From NCBI GenBank assembly GCA_023630215.1, contig JALPRQ010000001.1, positions 1,736,001 through 1,800,000 on the forward strand: a DNA stretch of 64,000 bases. Direction: 5' to 3'. Source of the stretch: Rhodobacteraceae bacterium NBU2976. GTDB lineage: Bacteria; Pseudomonadota; Alphaproteobacteria; Rhodobacterales; Rhodobacteraceae. A program made the position numbers and the translations under genes. Below are positions 18,228-26,982 of the stretch, piece by piece (position 1 is the stretch's first letter; each line of letters opens with the position of its first letter). Under the pieces are notes generated by a model. It saw nothing but the letters and a program-made list of their open reading frames with translations, was not told the DNA's origin and made no database searches.

Positions 18228-19237
18228 CCGACCTTCTAAGTACGCTTCTGGCCGAACGGGATTGGCTCTTGGGCGATGGTGCCACGGGAACAAACCTGTT
18301 TTCAATGGGGCTGGAAGCCGGGGAAGCGCCAGAGATCTGGAACGAAACCCACCCTGATCGCATTCGTCAATTGTATGACGGTGCAATCAACGCCGGTAGC
18401 GATATTTTTCTGACCAATTCGTTTGGTGGCAATGCGGCTCGGCTGAAACTACATGACCAACAGGACAATGTGCATACCCTTAACCGTATTGCTGCTGAAA
18501 TAGGGCGTGATGCGGCGGATGCCTCTGGGCGCAAGGTCGTTGTTGCGGGATCAGTAGGACCAACGGGAGAAATTCTGGAACCCGTTGGCGCGTTGTCCTT
18601 CAGCGATGCGGTTGAAATTTTTGAAGAACAAGCCCAAGGGCTGATCGACGGTGGCGTTGATGTTTTGTGGGTCGAGACAATTTCGTCACCCGAAGAGTTC
18701 AAAGCAGCCTATCAAGCATTTGAAAACCTGAACTTCCCTTGGTGCGGCACGATGAGCTTTGACACAGCCGGGCGCACCATGATGGGGGTGACGGCGGTTG
18801 ATATGGTCAATCTGATCGAAAGCCTGAACCACGCCCCGATTGCGTTTGGGGCCAATTGTGGGGTCGGCGCTGCGGATTTGTTGCGCACCTTGGTCGGGTT
18901 CCAGAAAGCCACTCCCCATTTGCCGGTCATTGCCAAGGGCAATGCAGGTATTCCCAAATATGTCGAGGGTCATATTCACTATGACGGGACGCCGGAACTT
19001 ATGGCGCAATATGCGATCCTTGCGCGTAATGCTGGCGCGAGAATCATTGCTGGGTGCTGCGGAACCATGCCTGTTCATCTGACCGCAATGAAAGCCGCGC
19101 TGGAAAATCATGATCATGGGCAATTGCCAAGCGCGGACGAGATTCAAACCGCCCTTGGTCCATTTTCCTCACCTGACGATGGTTTAGGAGACCCGTCTGG
19201 TGCCCCTCGACGCGAACGCCGTCGGCGACGTGGATAG
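18224..19237 (+). CDS. bmt: Homocysteine S-methyltransferase, catalytic part of a split methionine synthase (BmT type)
   Basis: Homocysteine S-methyltransferase domain of 337 aa: GDGATGTNLF near the N-terminus, LTNSFGGN, and the zinc ligands Cys212 (GANCGVG) plus Cys278-Cys279 (AGCCGTMP). Related proteins are annotated betaine-homocysteine methyltransferase, but with a corrinoid protein next door the more likely role is the homocysteine-activating module of a split cobalamin-dependent methionine synthase. The C-terminus is an arginine-rich tail (RRERRRRRG). Its ATG overlaps the sufE stop by four bases. Two hairpins separate it from the corrinoid gene. The folate-binding and reactivation modules would have to be elsewhere in the genome. 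Confidence 0.85.
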   Translation: MTDLLSTLLAERDWLLGDGATGTNLFSMGLEAGEAPEIWNETHPDRIRQLYDGAINAGSDIFLTNSFGGNAARLKLHDQQDNVHTLNRIAAEIGRDAADASGRKVVVAGSVGPTGEILEPVGALSFSDAVEIFEEQAQGLIDGGVDVLWVETISSPEEFKAAYQAFENLNFPWCGTMSFDTAGRTMMGVTAVDMVNLIESLNHAPIAFGANCGVGAADLLRTLVGFQKATPHLPVIAKGNAGIPKYVEGHIHYDGTPELMAQYAILARNAGARIIAGCCGTMPVHLTAMKAALENHDHGQLPSADEIQTALGPFSSPDDGLGDPSGAPRRERRRRRG

Positions 19238-19240
19238 TCG

Positions 19241-19305
19241 GATACACGCTTACGTGTGTCGGAAATCGCTGCGACCATAGCGTAAAGATCACGCTATTTC
19301 TTTTT
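19241..19305 (+). terminator. Two hairpins between bmt and the corrinoid-protein gene
   Basis: First stem GATACACG/CGTGTGTC (19241-19260, 8 bp with one G-U, loop CTTA). Second stem ATAGCGT/ACGCTAT (19277-19297, 7 bp, 7-base loop) followed by TTCTTTTTA. The second looks like a weak intrinsic terminator or attenuator inside what is otherwise one functional gene set. It may tune the ratio of the two proteins. Confidence 0.5.
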
Positions 19306-19334
19306 ACTATCAATAGTTTTTCCGGGAAGAACCA

Positions 19335-20036
19335 ATGTCGGATGAAGAAGACGAACTGATCCTGTCAGAGCTGGATGACGACGAGCTTGTCGAACAGATG
19401 ATGGACGACCTTTACGATGGAATGAAAGAGGAAATCGAAGAGGGGGTCAATATCCTGCTGGAACGGGGTTGGGCACCGTATAAGGTCCTGACGGAGGCTC
19501 TTGTCGCAGGAATGAAGATCGTTGGAAATGACTTCCGCGATGGCATTCTGTTTGTTCCCGAAGTGTTGTTGGCCGCCAACGCTATGAAAGGCGGTATGGC
19601 CATTCTGAAGCCCTTGCTTGCGGAAACCGGCGCCCCAACCATCGGGCGGATGGTGATTGGCACTGTCAAAGGCGACATTCACGATATTGGTCAGAACCTG
19701 GTCACCATGATGATGGAAGGGGCAGGGTTCGAGGTGAAGAATATCGGCATCAACAATTCAGTCGAAGACTTTCTGGAGGCCATTGCCGAGTTCGATGCAG
19801 ACATTCTGGGCATGTCGGCGCTGCTGACAACCACAATGCCCTACATGAAAGTCGTGATTGATCAGATGGTCGCAAACGGCATTCGCGATGATTACATCGT
19901 GCTTGTCGGTGGGGCACCGTTGAACGAGGAATTCGGCAAGGCAATTGGTGCAGACGCCTATTGTCGCGATGCAGCGGTGGCTGTCGATACGGCGAAGCAA
20001 TTCATGACCAACCGACATAATGTCCGCGGCGGCTGA
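19335..20036 (+). CDS. Corrinoid (methylcobalamin-binding) protein, MetH/MtbC-like
   Basis: Carries cobalamin between methyl donor and acceptor enzymes. A helical cap domain (about 25-100; LERGWAPYKVLTEAL, FVPEVLLAANAMKGG) precedes a Rossmann B12 domain with the base-off signature Asp114-x-His116-x-x-Gly119 (KGDIHDIGQ), MSALLTTTMPYM and LVGGAPL. The N-terminus is very acidic. The 233-aa protein matches the B12-binding half of methionine synthase without its catalytic or reactivation domains. It follows bmt and overlaps the DUF1638 gene by 17 bases, so it is probably the cobalamin module of a three-part methionine synthase. GGGAAG precedes the start. Confidence 0.9.
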   Translation: MSDEEDELILSELDDDELVEQMMDDLYDGMKEEIEEGVNILLERGWAPYKVLTEALVAGMKIVGNDFRDGILFVPEVLLAANAMKGGMAILKPLLAETGAPTIGRMVIGTVKGDIHDIGQNLVTMMMEGAGFEVKNIGINNSVEDFLEAIAEFDADILGMSALLTTTMPYMKVVIDQMVANGIRDDYIVLVGGAPLNEEFGKAIGADAYCRDAAVAVDTAKQFMTNRHNVRGG

Positions 20037-20652
20037 TCCCCAGATTGTATTTCAGGGCTCCGCCCCGGCGCGCACCTTACTATTGGCATGCGGTGCTCTT
20101 GCGCGCGAGGTGCTGGCTCTTATCCGGCAAAACGACTGGCAGCATATGGACCTGCATTGCCTGCCCGCGAATCTTCATCTTTATCCCGAGCGCATTCCCG
20201 ACGCGGTTGAGAAGGCGGTGATCCGTTATCGACCGGATTATAATGATATTTATGTTCTTTATGCCGATTGCGGGACGGGGGGACTGCTGGAGCAGAGGTG
20301 CACAAAACTGGGTGTTTCCATGTTAGCTGGTCCACATTGCTACAGCTTTTTTGATGGCAATGACGCCTTTGCCGAACGCGGAGAGACAACCGCCTTTTAC
20401 CTGACAGATTTTCTGGTTCGGCAGTTTGACGCCTTTGTCTGGACACCGCTGGGTCTGGATCGACACCCCGAGTTGCGCGACACCTATTTCGGCAATTACG
20501 AACAGCTAATTTATCTGGCACAGACAGACGACCCAACCCTGACCCAAAAGGCCGAGGAGGCCGCGCACAAATTAAACCTTAGGTTTGAGCGACGGTTTAC
20601 GGGTTATGGCGATCTGGCAACCGCGCTGGCTACACATAATCCGCGCGGCTAA
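20020..20652 (+). CDS. DUF1638 domain-containing protein
   Basis: Member of DUF1638, a family found beside corrinoid methyltransferases. Visible blocks: LLACGALAREVLALIRQN, HCLPANLHLYPERIPDAV, VLYADCGTGGLLEQRC, LAGPHCYSFFDG and TAFYLTDFLVRQFDAF. Several conserved Cys/His residues (Cys in LACG, DCGTG, QRC and PHC) suggest metal or thiol chemistry. It overlaps the corrinoid gene by 17 bases. From genetic work on marine Rhodobacterales I recall DUF1638 genes being linked to split methionine synthase function, but I cannot verify that here. It is convergent with the downstream regulator gene, overlapping it by 23 bases. Confidence 0.88.
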   Translation: MSAAADPQIVFQGSAPARTLLLACGALAREVLALIRQNDWQHMDLHCLPANLHLYPERIPDAVEKAVIRYRPDYNDIYVLYADCGTGGLLEQRCTKLGVSMLAGPHCYSFFDGNDAFAERGETTAFYLTDFLVRQFDAFVWTPLGLDRHPELRDTYFGNYEQLIYLAQTDDPTLTQKAEEAAHKLNLRFERRFTGYGDLATALATHNPRG

Positions 20653-21958
20653 GCCCGTATTTCGCCATTTTCTCGTTCAATGTACGCCGGGGAACCGACA
20701 TTTCATCCATGACGGCGGCAACTGACCCCTTATTGCGCCGCAAAGCGTTTTCAATCAGCATCCGCTCAAACGCTTCAACATGTTCCTTTAAGGGTTTGTT
20801 ACCACTTGGTATTCCTGCATCCTGAAGGCCTTCCTCTGCCAATAGTGCAGCGATATTGGACACCTCGCGCCGTGCTTGCATCACTGCCCGTTCGGCCAGA
20901 TTTTGCAGCTGGCGAATATTGCCGGGCCAAGTCGCGTGCAGCAAACTGGCAGCATCGGATGCCGTAAGCTCGGGCGTGTCGCAGCCATAATCCTCGGCAA
21001 AGACCTGTAGGAAACGATTGAACAACAAAAGAATATCCTCGCCACGTTCGCGCAGGGTGGGGACCACCAGCTCCATGCCTGCCAACCGATAGAATAAATC
21101 ATCACGCAGGACGTCGCGGGTTTCCTCGGCGGATTGACCGGATACGGACACGATCCGGATAGGATTCCCGTCGATATCTGAAAGATCTTCCAGCTTGGTC
21201 AAGAGCTTGGCTTGAATTACCTCGGTCAGCAGGTTGATGTTTTCCAGACATAACGTCATGGGCTCAGACGCGCTGAAGACCGGACGGTATTCTGCACTGA
21301 CTGCGGGTCCAAACAGGCGCGCGGTCAACTCATCTTCATCCATCGCCGCGCAGTTCAGCGTAACAAACGGTTTGCCCTGCCGTGCGCCAGCTGCGTGAAT
21401 CGCACGTGCCACCAGGCTTTTACCTGTGCCGGTTTCACCGGTAATCATGATGTTCCCATCAGCCTGTGCAAGATCCAGAATATCCTCGCGCAGCTTTTCA
21501 ACCTGCGGACTTGACCCCATAAGTTTACGCATCAGAACTGAACCGTCCGACAATTCCCGGCGAAGCGCACGATTGTCCAGCACCAGCTTACGCGCATCAA
21601 GCGCATGACGAACGAGATCAGATAGGCGCTCGGGCTCGAACGGTTTTTCTACAAAATCATAGGCACCGATACGCATGGCCTCGACCGCCATTTGTACGTC
21701 GCCATGGCCAGTGATCATGATGACCGGCAAGCTGGAATCGATTGCATGAAGCTTTTTCAGCAGCTCCATCCCGTCGATTCCCGGCATACGAATATCGCTA
21801 AGGACAATCCCTGGGAAATTCGCACCGACAACCGCCAACGCCTTGGCCGCGCTATCAAAACATTCCGTTCGATAACCGCTTAGTTCCAACCATTGGCTGA
21901 TAGAGGCACGCATATCCGCCTCGTCATCAACGATTGCAACCCTAAGTTTTTCAGCCAT
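20630..21958 (-). CDS. DctD-like response regulator with degenerate AAA+ domain
   Basis: Response regulator with an N-terminal receiver domain (VAIVDDEADMR, phospho-Asp in VLSDIRMPG, Lys in FVEKPF), a sigma-54-activator-type AAA+ domain and a C-terminal Fis-type helix-turn-helix (NKGSVAAVMDEMSVPRRTL). Walker A is intact (GETGTGKS), but the GAFTGA loop is missing: LFG runs into AVSAEYRPVFSASEP. Walker B is TLCLENI instead of the usual LFLDEI, losing the Asp-Glu pair. The protein is therefore unlikely to remodel sigma-54 polymerase and may act as an ordinary DNA-binding regulator. It directly abuts the kinase gene. Dct systems sense C4-dicarboxylates, but no transporter is adjacent. Confidence 0.85.
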   Translation of the reverse strand: MAEKLRVAIVDDEADMRASISQWLELSGYRTECFDSAAKALAVVGANFPGIVLSDIRMPGIDGMELLKKLHAIDSSLPVIMITGHGDVQMAVEAMRIGAYDFVEKPFEPERLSDLVRHALDARKLVLDNRALRRELSDGSVLMRKLMGSSPQVEKLREDILDLAQADGNIMITGETGTGKSLVARAIHAAGARQGKPFVTLNCAAMDEDELTARLFGPAVSAEYRPVFSASEPMTLCLENINLLTEVIQAKLLTKLEDLSDIDGNPIRIVSVSGQSAEETRDVLRDDLFYRLAGMELVVPTLRERGEDILLLFNRFLQVFAEDYGCDTPELTASDAASLLHATWPGNIRQLQNLAERAVMQARREVSNIAALLAEEGLQDAGIPSGNKPLKEHVEAFERMLIENALRRNKGSVAAVMDEMSVPRRTLNEKMAKYGLSRADYV

Positions 21959-23719
21959 TTATGCGGCACCTTTCATACTGTGTCCGGCGAGAGGGAGCGT
22001 CATGGTAAAAATCGCGCCAACCGGCGTTGCATTTCTGCCGGTCAATTTTCCACCCATTTCGGTGACAAAACCTGCTGATATTGCCAATCCCAGCCCAACC
22101 CCTTCGCCCGGCTTTTTGGTGGTTGAAAACGGCTCGAACAATGTTTCGGGATCATCTATGCCCGTTCCATTATCCTGAATAGTCAGCCGTGCAACTTCAC
22201 CCACTTCGACCGTTATGATTATCTTTTTGTCATCAACGGTTTTGACCGCATCCAACGCATTGCGAAGTAAATTAACTATGATTTGCTCGACTCGAACAGG
22301 GTCTGCGAACACATTGACCGGCCGATCGGCGATATTCCGCAAGATCGAGACCTGTGTCTGCCCCAGTTGGGGCGACATCATCTGTAACGCCGCGGCGACC
22401 GAGTCACGCAGATCGATCTCTTGCTTGGCGTTTTCGTCCTTGCGGGCATGGGATTTCAACTGGCGTGTGATCGCGCCCATGCGTTCAATCAGATCATCGA
22501 TCCGTTGAAAACTGGACAAAGCTTCGGGCACACGGTTGCGTTGCATAAGGACTTTTGCACCCGCCAAATAGGTGCGCATCGCCGCCAACGGTTGATTCAA
22601 TTCATGACTGACCGCTGCGGACATCTGGCCCAACGTTGCCAGCTTCGACGCCTGTTCCAAAGATTGTTCCGCGCTTTCCAGCTCTTTTTCCGCCCGTTGA
22701 CGTTGTTCAATCTCGGCCGAAAGGCGGGCGTTCAGTCGGCGCAGCTCGCTGGATTCCCGGCGCACCTGAACCGATTCCCGCTGTGCACGGCGCGAGATCA
22801 GATAAAAGATACCGGCTGCCAACAGCGAAAGAACCATAAGCTCTAGCGCGATGATTGCGTTGACCCGCGCTTGAACGTTATCCATCGACGCGAAATAGCT
22901 TAATTTCCACCCTAAAAACCCAATCCGCACTTCGCTGACCAACAGCCGTTCACCGTCAATATACACAAATGCCTGTGGGCCATCGGCAGGATCTGTTCCA
23001 AACAGACGTTCTGCCGGTGTCGGTCGATAGTTTGATTCCAGAACCTGGGACAGGGTTTGGCGTCGCCAATCAATGTTTGTCGACAACAACACCTGACCGG
23101 CCGAGTCACTGAGGATTGCTTCGGCGGAGCCACTGCGCCAAAGTTGTTCAAGACGATGTAAGTCCACTTCGACAACAACCACACCAATGGATTGATTGCC
23201 CGACACCACCTTGCGCGCATAATAAAAACCTTCGGCCAGCCCCTCATCCAATTCGACGTGGAATATCGTGTCAGATTCGCGCAAAGCGCGGATGAAAAAC
23301 TCGGGCCTTTGCGACTGGCTTCCCAATTCGCGGCGTTCACTGGCAGCAACAATACGTCCATCAATATCCATCAGAAAAATCGACGCGGCGGCCAAATCTT
23401 CCTGCAAAGAAATCAAACGCGCAGAGGTGTTGGCAAAATCGCGCGATTGTAGGTCCGATATGATCGACGGGTCGCGTGATAACAGAAGCGGAACATACGC
23501 GTTGCGTTGCAATGCTGACGACACCGAGTTCGCATAAAGCGTAGCCCTTTGCAGTGACTGATTGCGCTGATCATTGGTAAAACGATCTGTCAGGAAACTG
23601 TTGGAAAACCACAGAACAACCAGCGTTCCAATCAGCCCAAGCCACACGGCCACCTGCATTGGGCGGATCACTGAAAGCATTGGAAGTATGTCTAACGGTC
23701 GCTTCATCGTCATAGACAT
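21959..23719 (-). CDS. DctB-like sensor histidine kinase
   Basis: Membrane sensor kinase with two transmembrane helices (about residues 22-41 and 290-312 from the chosen start) flanking a periplasmic PDC/Cache-type sensor domain, then a coiled coil (RAEKELESAEQSLEQASK), the H-box (VSHELNQPLAAMRTYL), N-box (IIVNLLRNALDAV), G1 (IQDNGTGI) and G2 (GEGVGLGLAIS). It phosphorylates the neighbouring DctD-like regulator. The frame is open to a TTG at 23770, but ATG 23719 is more likely; two further ATGs follow within four codons, so the exact start is uncertain. The ligand is unknown; dicarboxylates are the family precedent. Confidence 0.88.
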   Translation of the reverse strand: MSMTMKRPLDILPMLSVIRPMQVAVWLGLIGTLVVLWFSNSFLTDRFTNDQRNQSLQRATLYANSVSSALQRNAYVPLLLSRDPSIISDLQSRDFANTSARLISLQEDLAAASIFLMDIDGRIVAASERRELGSQSQRPEFFIRALRESDTIFHVELDEGLAEGFYYARKVVSGNQSIGVVVVEVDLHRLEQLWRSGSAEAILSDSAGQVLLSTNIDWRRQTLSQVLESNYRPTPAERLFGTDPADGPQAFVYIDGERLLVSEVRIGFLGWKLSYFASMDNVQARVNAIIALELMVLSLLAAGIFYLISRRAQRESVQVRRESSELRRLNARLSAEIEQRQRAEKELESAEQSLEQASKLATLGQMSAAVSHELNQPLAAMRTYLAGAKVLMQRNRVPEALSSFQRIDDLIERMGAITRQLKSHARKDENAKQEIDLRDSVAAALQMMSPQLGQTQVSILRNIADRPVNVFADPVRVEQIIVNLLRNALDAVKTVDDKKIIITVEVGEVARLTIQDNGTGIDDPETLFEPFSTTKKPGEGVGLGLAISAGFVTEMGGKLTGRNATPVGAIFTMTLPLAGHSMKGAA

Positions 23720-23807
23720 ACGGTTTCGGTAACATTCCCTCAAGCTTCTTTGATTGGCCGGATCGTTCAATTCATCGTAGGGTAGGGGGTCAGTTCAGAG
23801 GTGTTTC

Positions 23808-24776
23808 ATGCATTATCATCGTCGGCCCCGGTGGGCACTAAAAGAAAACTTGGTCACGAGTGAGGACGTTTTCCTTAGTCGCCGCGCCGTTTTAGCTGGC
23901 ATGGGCGTAAGCGCCGGACTTCTTGCTAGTGGCCAATCTGCGCGCGCTGCCATGACACCCGAAGACGCCTTTTCCCCCACGCCAGCGCTTAATCCCGCCT
24001 TTGCAGATGGTGGGCGCGCGGTCACGGAAGAGGCGATCACCTCGCAATACAATAATTTTTATGAATTCGGTTCCTCGAAACGTATCGCACGGGAAGCGCA
24101 AAAGCTGACAACCGACGATTGGGTTATCGAGGTTGACGGGATGGTTTCGACCCCGTTTTCCATCGGTATCGAAGATCTGATCAAGCGAGTGAACATCGAA
24201 GAGCGTATTGTTCGTCACCGCTGTGTTGAGGCTTGGTCAATGGTCGTGCCTTGGATCGGCTTTCCGATGGCTGAACTGGTCGCACTTGCCAACCCAACGA
24301 CGGACGCGAAATACATCCGCTTTGAAACCTTCATGGACACAGACATAAGCCGCGAACAACGCGCCAGCTGGTATCCTTGGCCCTATGTCGAAGGGTTCAC
24401 GATGGCCGAGGCGACAAATGAGCTCGCCTTTATGGTGGTTGGGGCCTATGGCAAGGTATTGCACCGACAGTTTGGCGCACCCTTACGGGTTCACATGCCT
24501 TGGAAATACGGGTTCAAATCCATCAAATCCATTGTAAAAGTCAGCTTTACCGATCAACAACCGCTGGGCTTCTGGGAAGAATTGCAAGCCAAGGAATATG
24601 GGTTCTGGGCCAATGTAAACCCTGAAGTCGCCCACCCACGATGGTCACAGGCGACTGAACAGCCTTTGGCCGGTGGTGAGCGAATTCCAACGTTACCCTT
24701 TAACGGATATGCCGCCGAAGTTGCGCATCTGTATGACGGTATGGACGCACAATTTGGCGACCGATTGTATCGCTAG
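23808..24776 (+). CDS. msrP: Protein-methionine-sulfoxide reductase catalytic subunit MsrP (YedY)
   Basis: Periplasmic molybdoenzyme that repairs oxidised methionines in envelope proteins. The Tat signal is at about 24-48 ([10 protein letters not shown], cleavage after SARA). Cys139 in [10 protein letters not shown] is the molybdenum ligand, and [14 protein letters not shown] is the conserved cofactor-binding block. The 322-aa length fits. The usual membrane haem partner msrQ is not adjacent: downstream is purQ, convergent, overlapping by four bases. GAGGTG precedes the ATG. Confidence 0.95.
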   Translation: MHYHRRPRWALKENLVTSEDVFLSRRAVLAGMGVSAGLLASGQSARAAMTPEDAFSPTPALNPAFADGGRAVTEEAITSQYNNFYEFGSSKRIAREAQKLTTDDWVIEVDGMVSTPFSIGIEDLIKRVNIEERIVRHRCVEAWSMVVPWIGFPMAELVALANPTTDAKYIRFETFMDTDISREQRASWYPWPYVEGFTMAEATNELAFMVVGAYGKVLHRQFGAPLRVHMPWKYGFKSIKSIVKVSFTDQQPLGFWEELQAKEYGFWANVNPEVAHPRWSQATEQPLAGGERIPTLPFNGYAAEVAHLYDGMDAQFGDRLYR

Positions 24777-25444
24777 GCGCCGACCAGCGCTTCGCCCAGC
24801 GATTCAAACAAACGTGTCCCATCGGTGCCCCCAAGATGGCGGTCGTTCAACCGCTCGGGGTGGGGCATCATCCCCATAACGCGACGGTTCTCGGAAACGA
24901 TCCCAGCAATATCCGCCGTCGATCCATTCGGATTATCAGCATAGGTAAAGGTGATCCGATCTTCATCTTTCAGTCGTTTGACCAGATCGGGATCGGCGAC
25001 ATAATTCCCGTCATGATGGGCAACTGGAATCGTGATCTCTTCGCCTTTGCGATAGTTGCTGGTGAAAGCCGTCCGCGACGTTGCCACTTTCAGTTCGACG
25101 TCTTTGCAGACAAATTTCAGTCCCGCATTGCGCATCAAAGCGCCCGGCAGAAGACCGCTTTCGATCAGCACCTGGAACCCGTTGCAAATACCCAGAACAT
25201 GACCGCCATTGTTGGCGAATTCGACAACGGATCGCATGATTGGCGAGCGGGCGGCAATCGCACCGCAACGCAGATAATCCCCAAACGAAAAGCCACCCGG
25301 AACCGCAACGATATCCAGACCCGTTGGAAGCGTTGAATCTTTGTGCCATATCATGTCGGTCTTACGTCCTGACACCCGTTCGAACGCTACAGCCAGATCG
25401 CGGTCGCAATTTGACCCGGGAAATACGATGACCCCCGCCTTCAT
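24773..25444 (-). CDS. purQ: Phosphoribosylformylglycinamidine synthase subunit PurQ (glutaminase)
   Basis: Class I glutamine amidotransferase that supplies ammonia to PurL for the fourth step of purine synthesis. Nucleophile Cys lies in [11 protein letters not shown] (about residue 87) and the catalytic His in MGMMPHPE. I start at ATG 25444, which overlaps the purS stop by one base (TGATG), rather than at the GTG one codon upstream. Part of a purC-purS-purQ operon; purL is not in the window. Confidence 0.97.
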   Translation of the reverse strand: MKAGVIVFPGSNCDRDLAVAFERVSGRKTDMIWHKDSTLPTGLDIVAVPGGFSFGDYLRCGAIAARSPIMRSVVEFANNGGHVLGICNGFQVLIESGLLPGALMRNAGLKFVCKDVELKVATSRTAFTSNYRKGEEITIPVAHHDGNYVADPDLVKRLKDEDRITFTYADNPNGSTADIAGIVSENRRVMGMMPHPERLNDRHLGGTDGTRLFESLGEALVGA

Positions 25445-25683
25445 CACCCAATCTCCACCGAGTAGTTTTCGATCACCGTGTTGGCCAAAAGCTTTTCACA
25501 CATTTCGGTCACATCTGCTTCGGCTTTGGCGACGTCGGTATGGGCCAGATCAATCTCGATCATCTTGCCCTGACGAACCGTGTTAACCCCGTCGAACCCC
25601 AAGGTTCCCAACGCATGCTTCACAGCTTCACCCTGAGGGTCCAGAACGCCGTTTTTCAAGGTCACAAATACACGGGCTTTCAT
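25444..25683 (-). CDS. purS: Phosphoribosylformylglycinamidine synthase subunit PurS
   Basis: Small structural subunit (79 aa) that bridges PurL and PurQ in the three-part enzyme. The sequence [20 protein letters not shown] followed by ALGTLGF and [11 protein letters not shown] is diagnostic. It lies ten bases after purC and overlaps purQ by one base. The first codons sit next to the purC stop, with an AGGAG-like site (revcomp of GGTCTCCTT) upstream. Confidence 0.97.
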   Translation of the reverse strand: MKARVFVTLKNGVLDPQGEAVKHALGTLGFDGVNTVRQGKMIEIDLAHTDVAKAEADVTEMCEKLLANTVIENYSVEIG

Positions 25684-25693
25684 TGGGGTCTCC

Positions 25694-26455
25694 TTATTTC
25701 ACCAGTTTCGGACCGGTCCCTGTGGATGATTTGCGAGGCATCACACCCAATCGTGTTGCCAGTTCGGTATAAGCGTCGGTGAGACTGCCCAGATCACGTC
25801 GGAACACGTCCTTGTCGAGTTTTCGTCCGGTTTCGACATCCCACAGACGACAGCTATCTGGGCTAATTTCATCGGCCAGAACGATCCGGCTGAAATCGTT
25901 GTCAAAACGCCGCCCGAATTCGATTTTGAAATCGACCAACTTCACACCGATTCCGTGCATCACACCTGACAGAAAGTCGTTGACGCGCATCGATAGCTGA
26001 ATGATTTCATCCAGTTCCTGCGGGCTTGCCCACTGAAAGGCAAAGATGTGTTCTTCGGACACAATCGGGTCGTGGAGTGCGTCGTCCTTGTAATAATATT
26101 CAATGATCGGACGGGGAAGGGGTGTTCCCTCCTCGACGCCAAGGCGTTTGGACATGGAACCGGCCGCAACATTCCGGATCACAACTTCCAACGGAATGAT
26201 CTCGACCGCATAGACCAGTTGCTCGCGCATGTTCAGGCGCTTGATGAAATGTGTCGGAATTCCGATGCCGTTCAGGCCCGTCATGAAATGTTCTGACAGA
26301 CGGTTGTTCAGAACGCCTTTGCCTTCGATAACTTCCTTTTTGGTCGCATCAAACGCGGTGGTGTCGTCTTTGAAATATTGAACGATTGTTCCGGGCTCTG
26401 GTCCTTCATAAAGGATTTTCGCCTTGCCTTCATATATCATTCTGCGTCGGGCCAT
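25694..26455 (-). CDS. purC: Phosphoribosylaminoimidazole-succinocarboxamide synthase (SAICAR synthetase)
   Basis: Joins aspartate to CAIR using ATP in purine synthesis. The start [17 protein letters not shown] is the standard alphaproteobacterial N-terminus. Conserved motifs include [49 protein letters not shown] and [13 protein letters not shown]. The protein has 253 aa. ATG 26455 has GGAGG six bases upstream (reverse strand), so the longer open frame to 26509 is discarded. First gene of purC-purS-purQ, divergent from the DUF1476 gene. Confidence 0.97.
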   Translation of the reverse strand: MARRRMIYEGKAKILYEGPEPGTIVQYFKDDTTAFDATKKEVIEGKGVLNNRLSEHFMTGLNGIGIPTHFIKRLNMREQLVYAVEIIPLEVVIRNVAAGSMSKRLGVEEGTPLPRPIIEYYYKDDALHDPIVSEEHIFAFQWASPQELDEIIQLSMRVNDFLSGVMHGIGVKLVDFKIEFGRRFDNDFSRIVLADEISPDSCRLWDVETGRKLDKDVFRRDLGSLTDAYTELATRLGVMPRKSSTGTGPKLVK

Positions 26456-26587
26456 CTGCGCCTCCGTCTCTCGGTTGCCGCCCGTATATGCGTTGCGTCG
26501 AAAAGGCACAAGGATTCGCGCGCTAAGCCTTGCCGCTTATGGCGCAAATGGTTACTTATGCAGCAAACATTTCCAACGGAGTTAGCC

Positions 26588-26905
26588 ATGACAACCTTCA
26601 ACGACCGCGAAAACGCCTTCGAAAACAAATATGCGCATGACGCTGAAACCCGCTTCAAAATCGAAGCGCGCGCCAACAAACTGTTGGGGTCATGGGTCGC
26701 AACCGAGATTCTGGGCAAATCGGGGGACGAGGTGACGGCCTATGCGATCGAGGTCGTGAAAGCTGATTTTGAAGAGCCCGGCATCGAAGATGTGGTGCGC
26801 AAGATTTCTGGAGATGTGGCGGGTAAAATCTCGGACGATGACATCCGCAACAAGCATGCGGAAATGCTGATCGAGGCGCAAAAGCAAATCGAAGCCGGCA
26901 ATTAA
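26588..26905 (+). CDS. DUF1476 protein, F1-ATPase inhibitor subunit zeta homologue
   Basis: Small soluble alphaproteobacterial protein of 105 aa. The family includes the zeta subunit that inhibits ATP hydrolysis by the F1Fo-ATPase of Paracoccus denitrificans. The N-terminal FNDRENAFENKYAHDAE is the family signature and corresponds to the inhibitory segment; a helical bundle (ETRFKIEARANKLLGSW onwards) follows. CGGAG lies six bases before ATG 26588; the same frame open further upstream is not coding. It is unlinked to ATP synthase genes here and diverges from purC. Confidence 0.88.
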   Translation: MTTFNDRENAFENKYAHDAETRFKIEARANKLLGSWVATEILGKSGDEVTAYAIEVVKADFEEPGIEDVVRKISGDVAGKISDDDIRNKHAEMLIEAQKQIEAGN

Positions 26906-26915
26906 TATTCAATTT

Positions 26916-26945
26916 TTGAGATAGGTCAAAGACAGTCCGTATCTT
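26916..26945 (+). promoter_or_regulatory. Possible promoter overlapped by an FNR-like box
   Basis: TTGAGA (26916-26921) and TATCTT (26940-26945) with an 18-base spacer would start transcription near 26952, at the foot of the hairpin described next. The -35 lies inside TTGAG-ATAG-GTCAA (26916-26929), which matches the FNR/FnrL consensus TTGAT-N4-ATCAA at 8 of 10 positions. A factor bound there would most likely repress. By-eye prediction. Confidence 0.4.
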
Positions 26946-26949
26946 CACG

Positions 26950-26981
26950 ATAGCCTCCTGCCAGACACAGCAGGAGGCTAT
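26950..26981 (+). promoter_or_regulatory. Perfect 12-bp inverted repeat covering the Shine-Dalgarno of the next gene
   Basis: ATAGCCTCCTGC (26950-26961) is the exact reverse complement of GCAGGAGGCTAT (26970-26981), with an 8-base loop CAGACACA. The right arm contains AGGAGG (26972-26977), the ribosome-binding site for ATG 26983. In RNA the site would be fully paired, so translation should need an opening event (heat, protein, ribosome or small RNA). A protein-binding palindrome in DNA is the alternative. Confidence 0.75.
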
Positions 26982-26982
26982 A

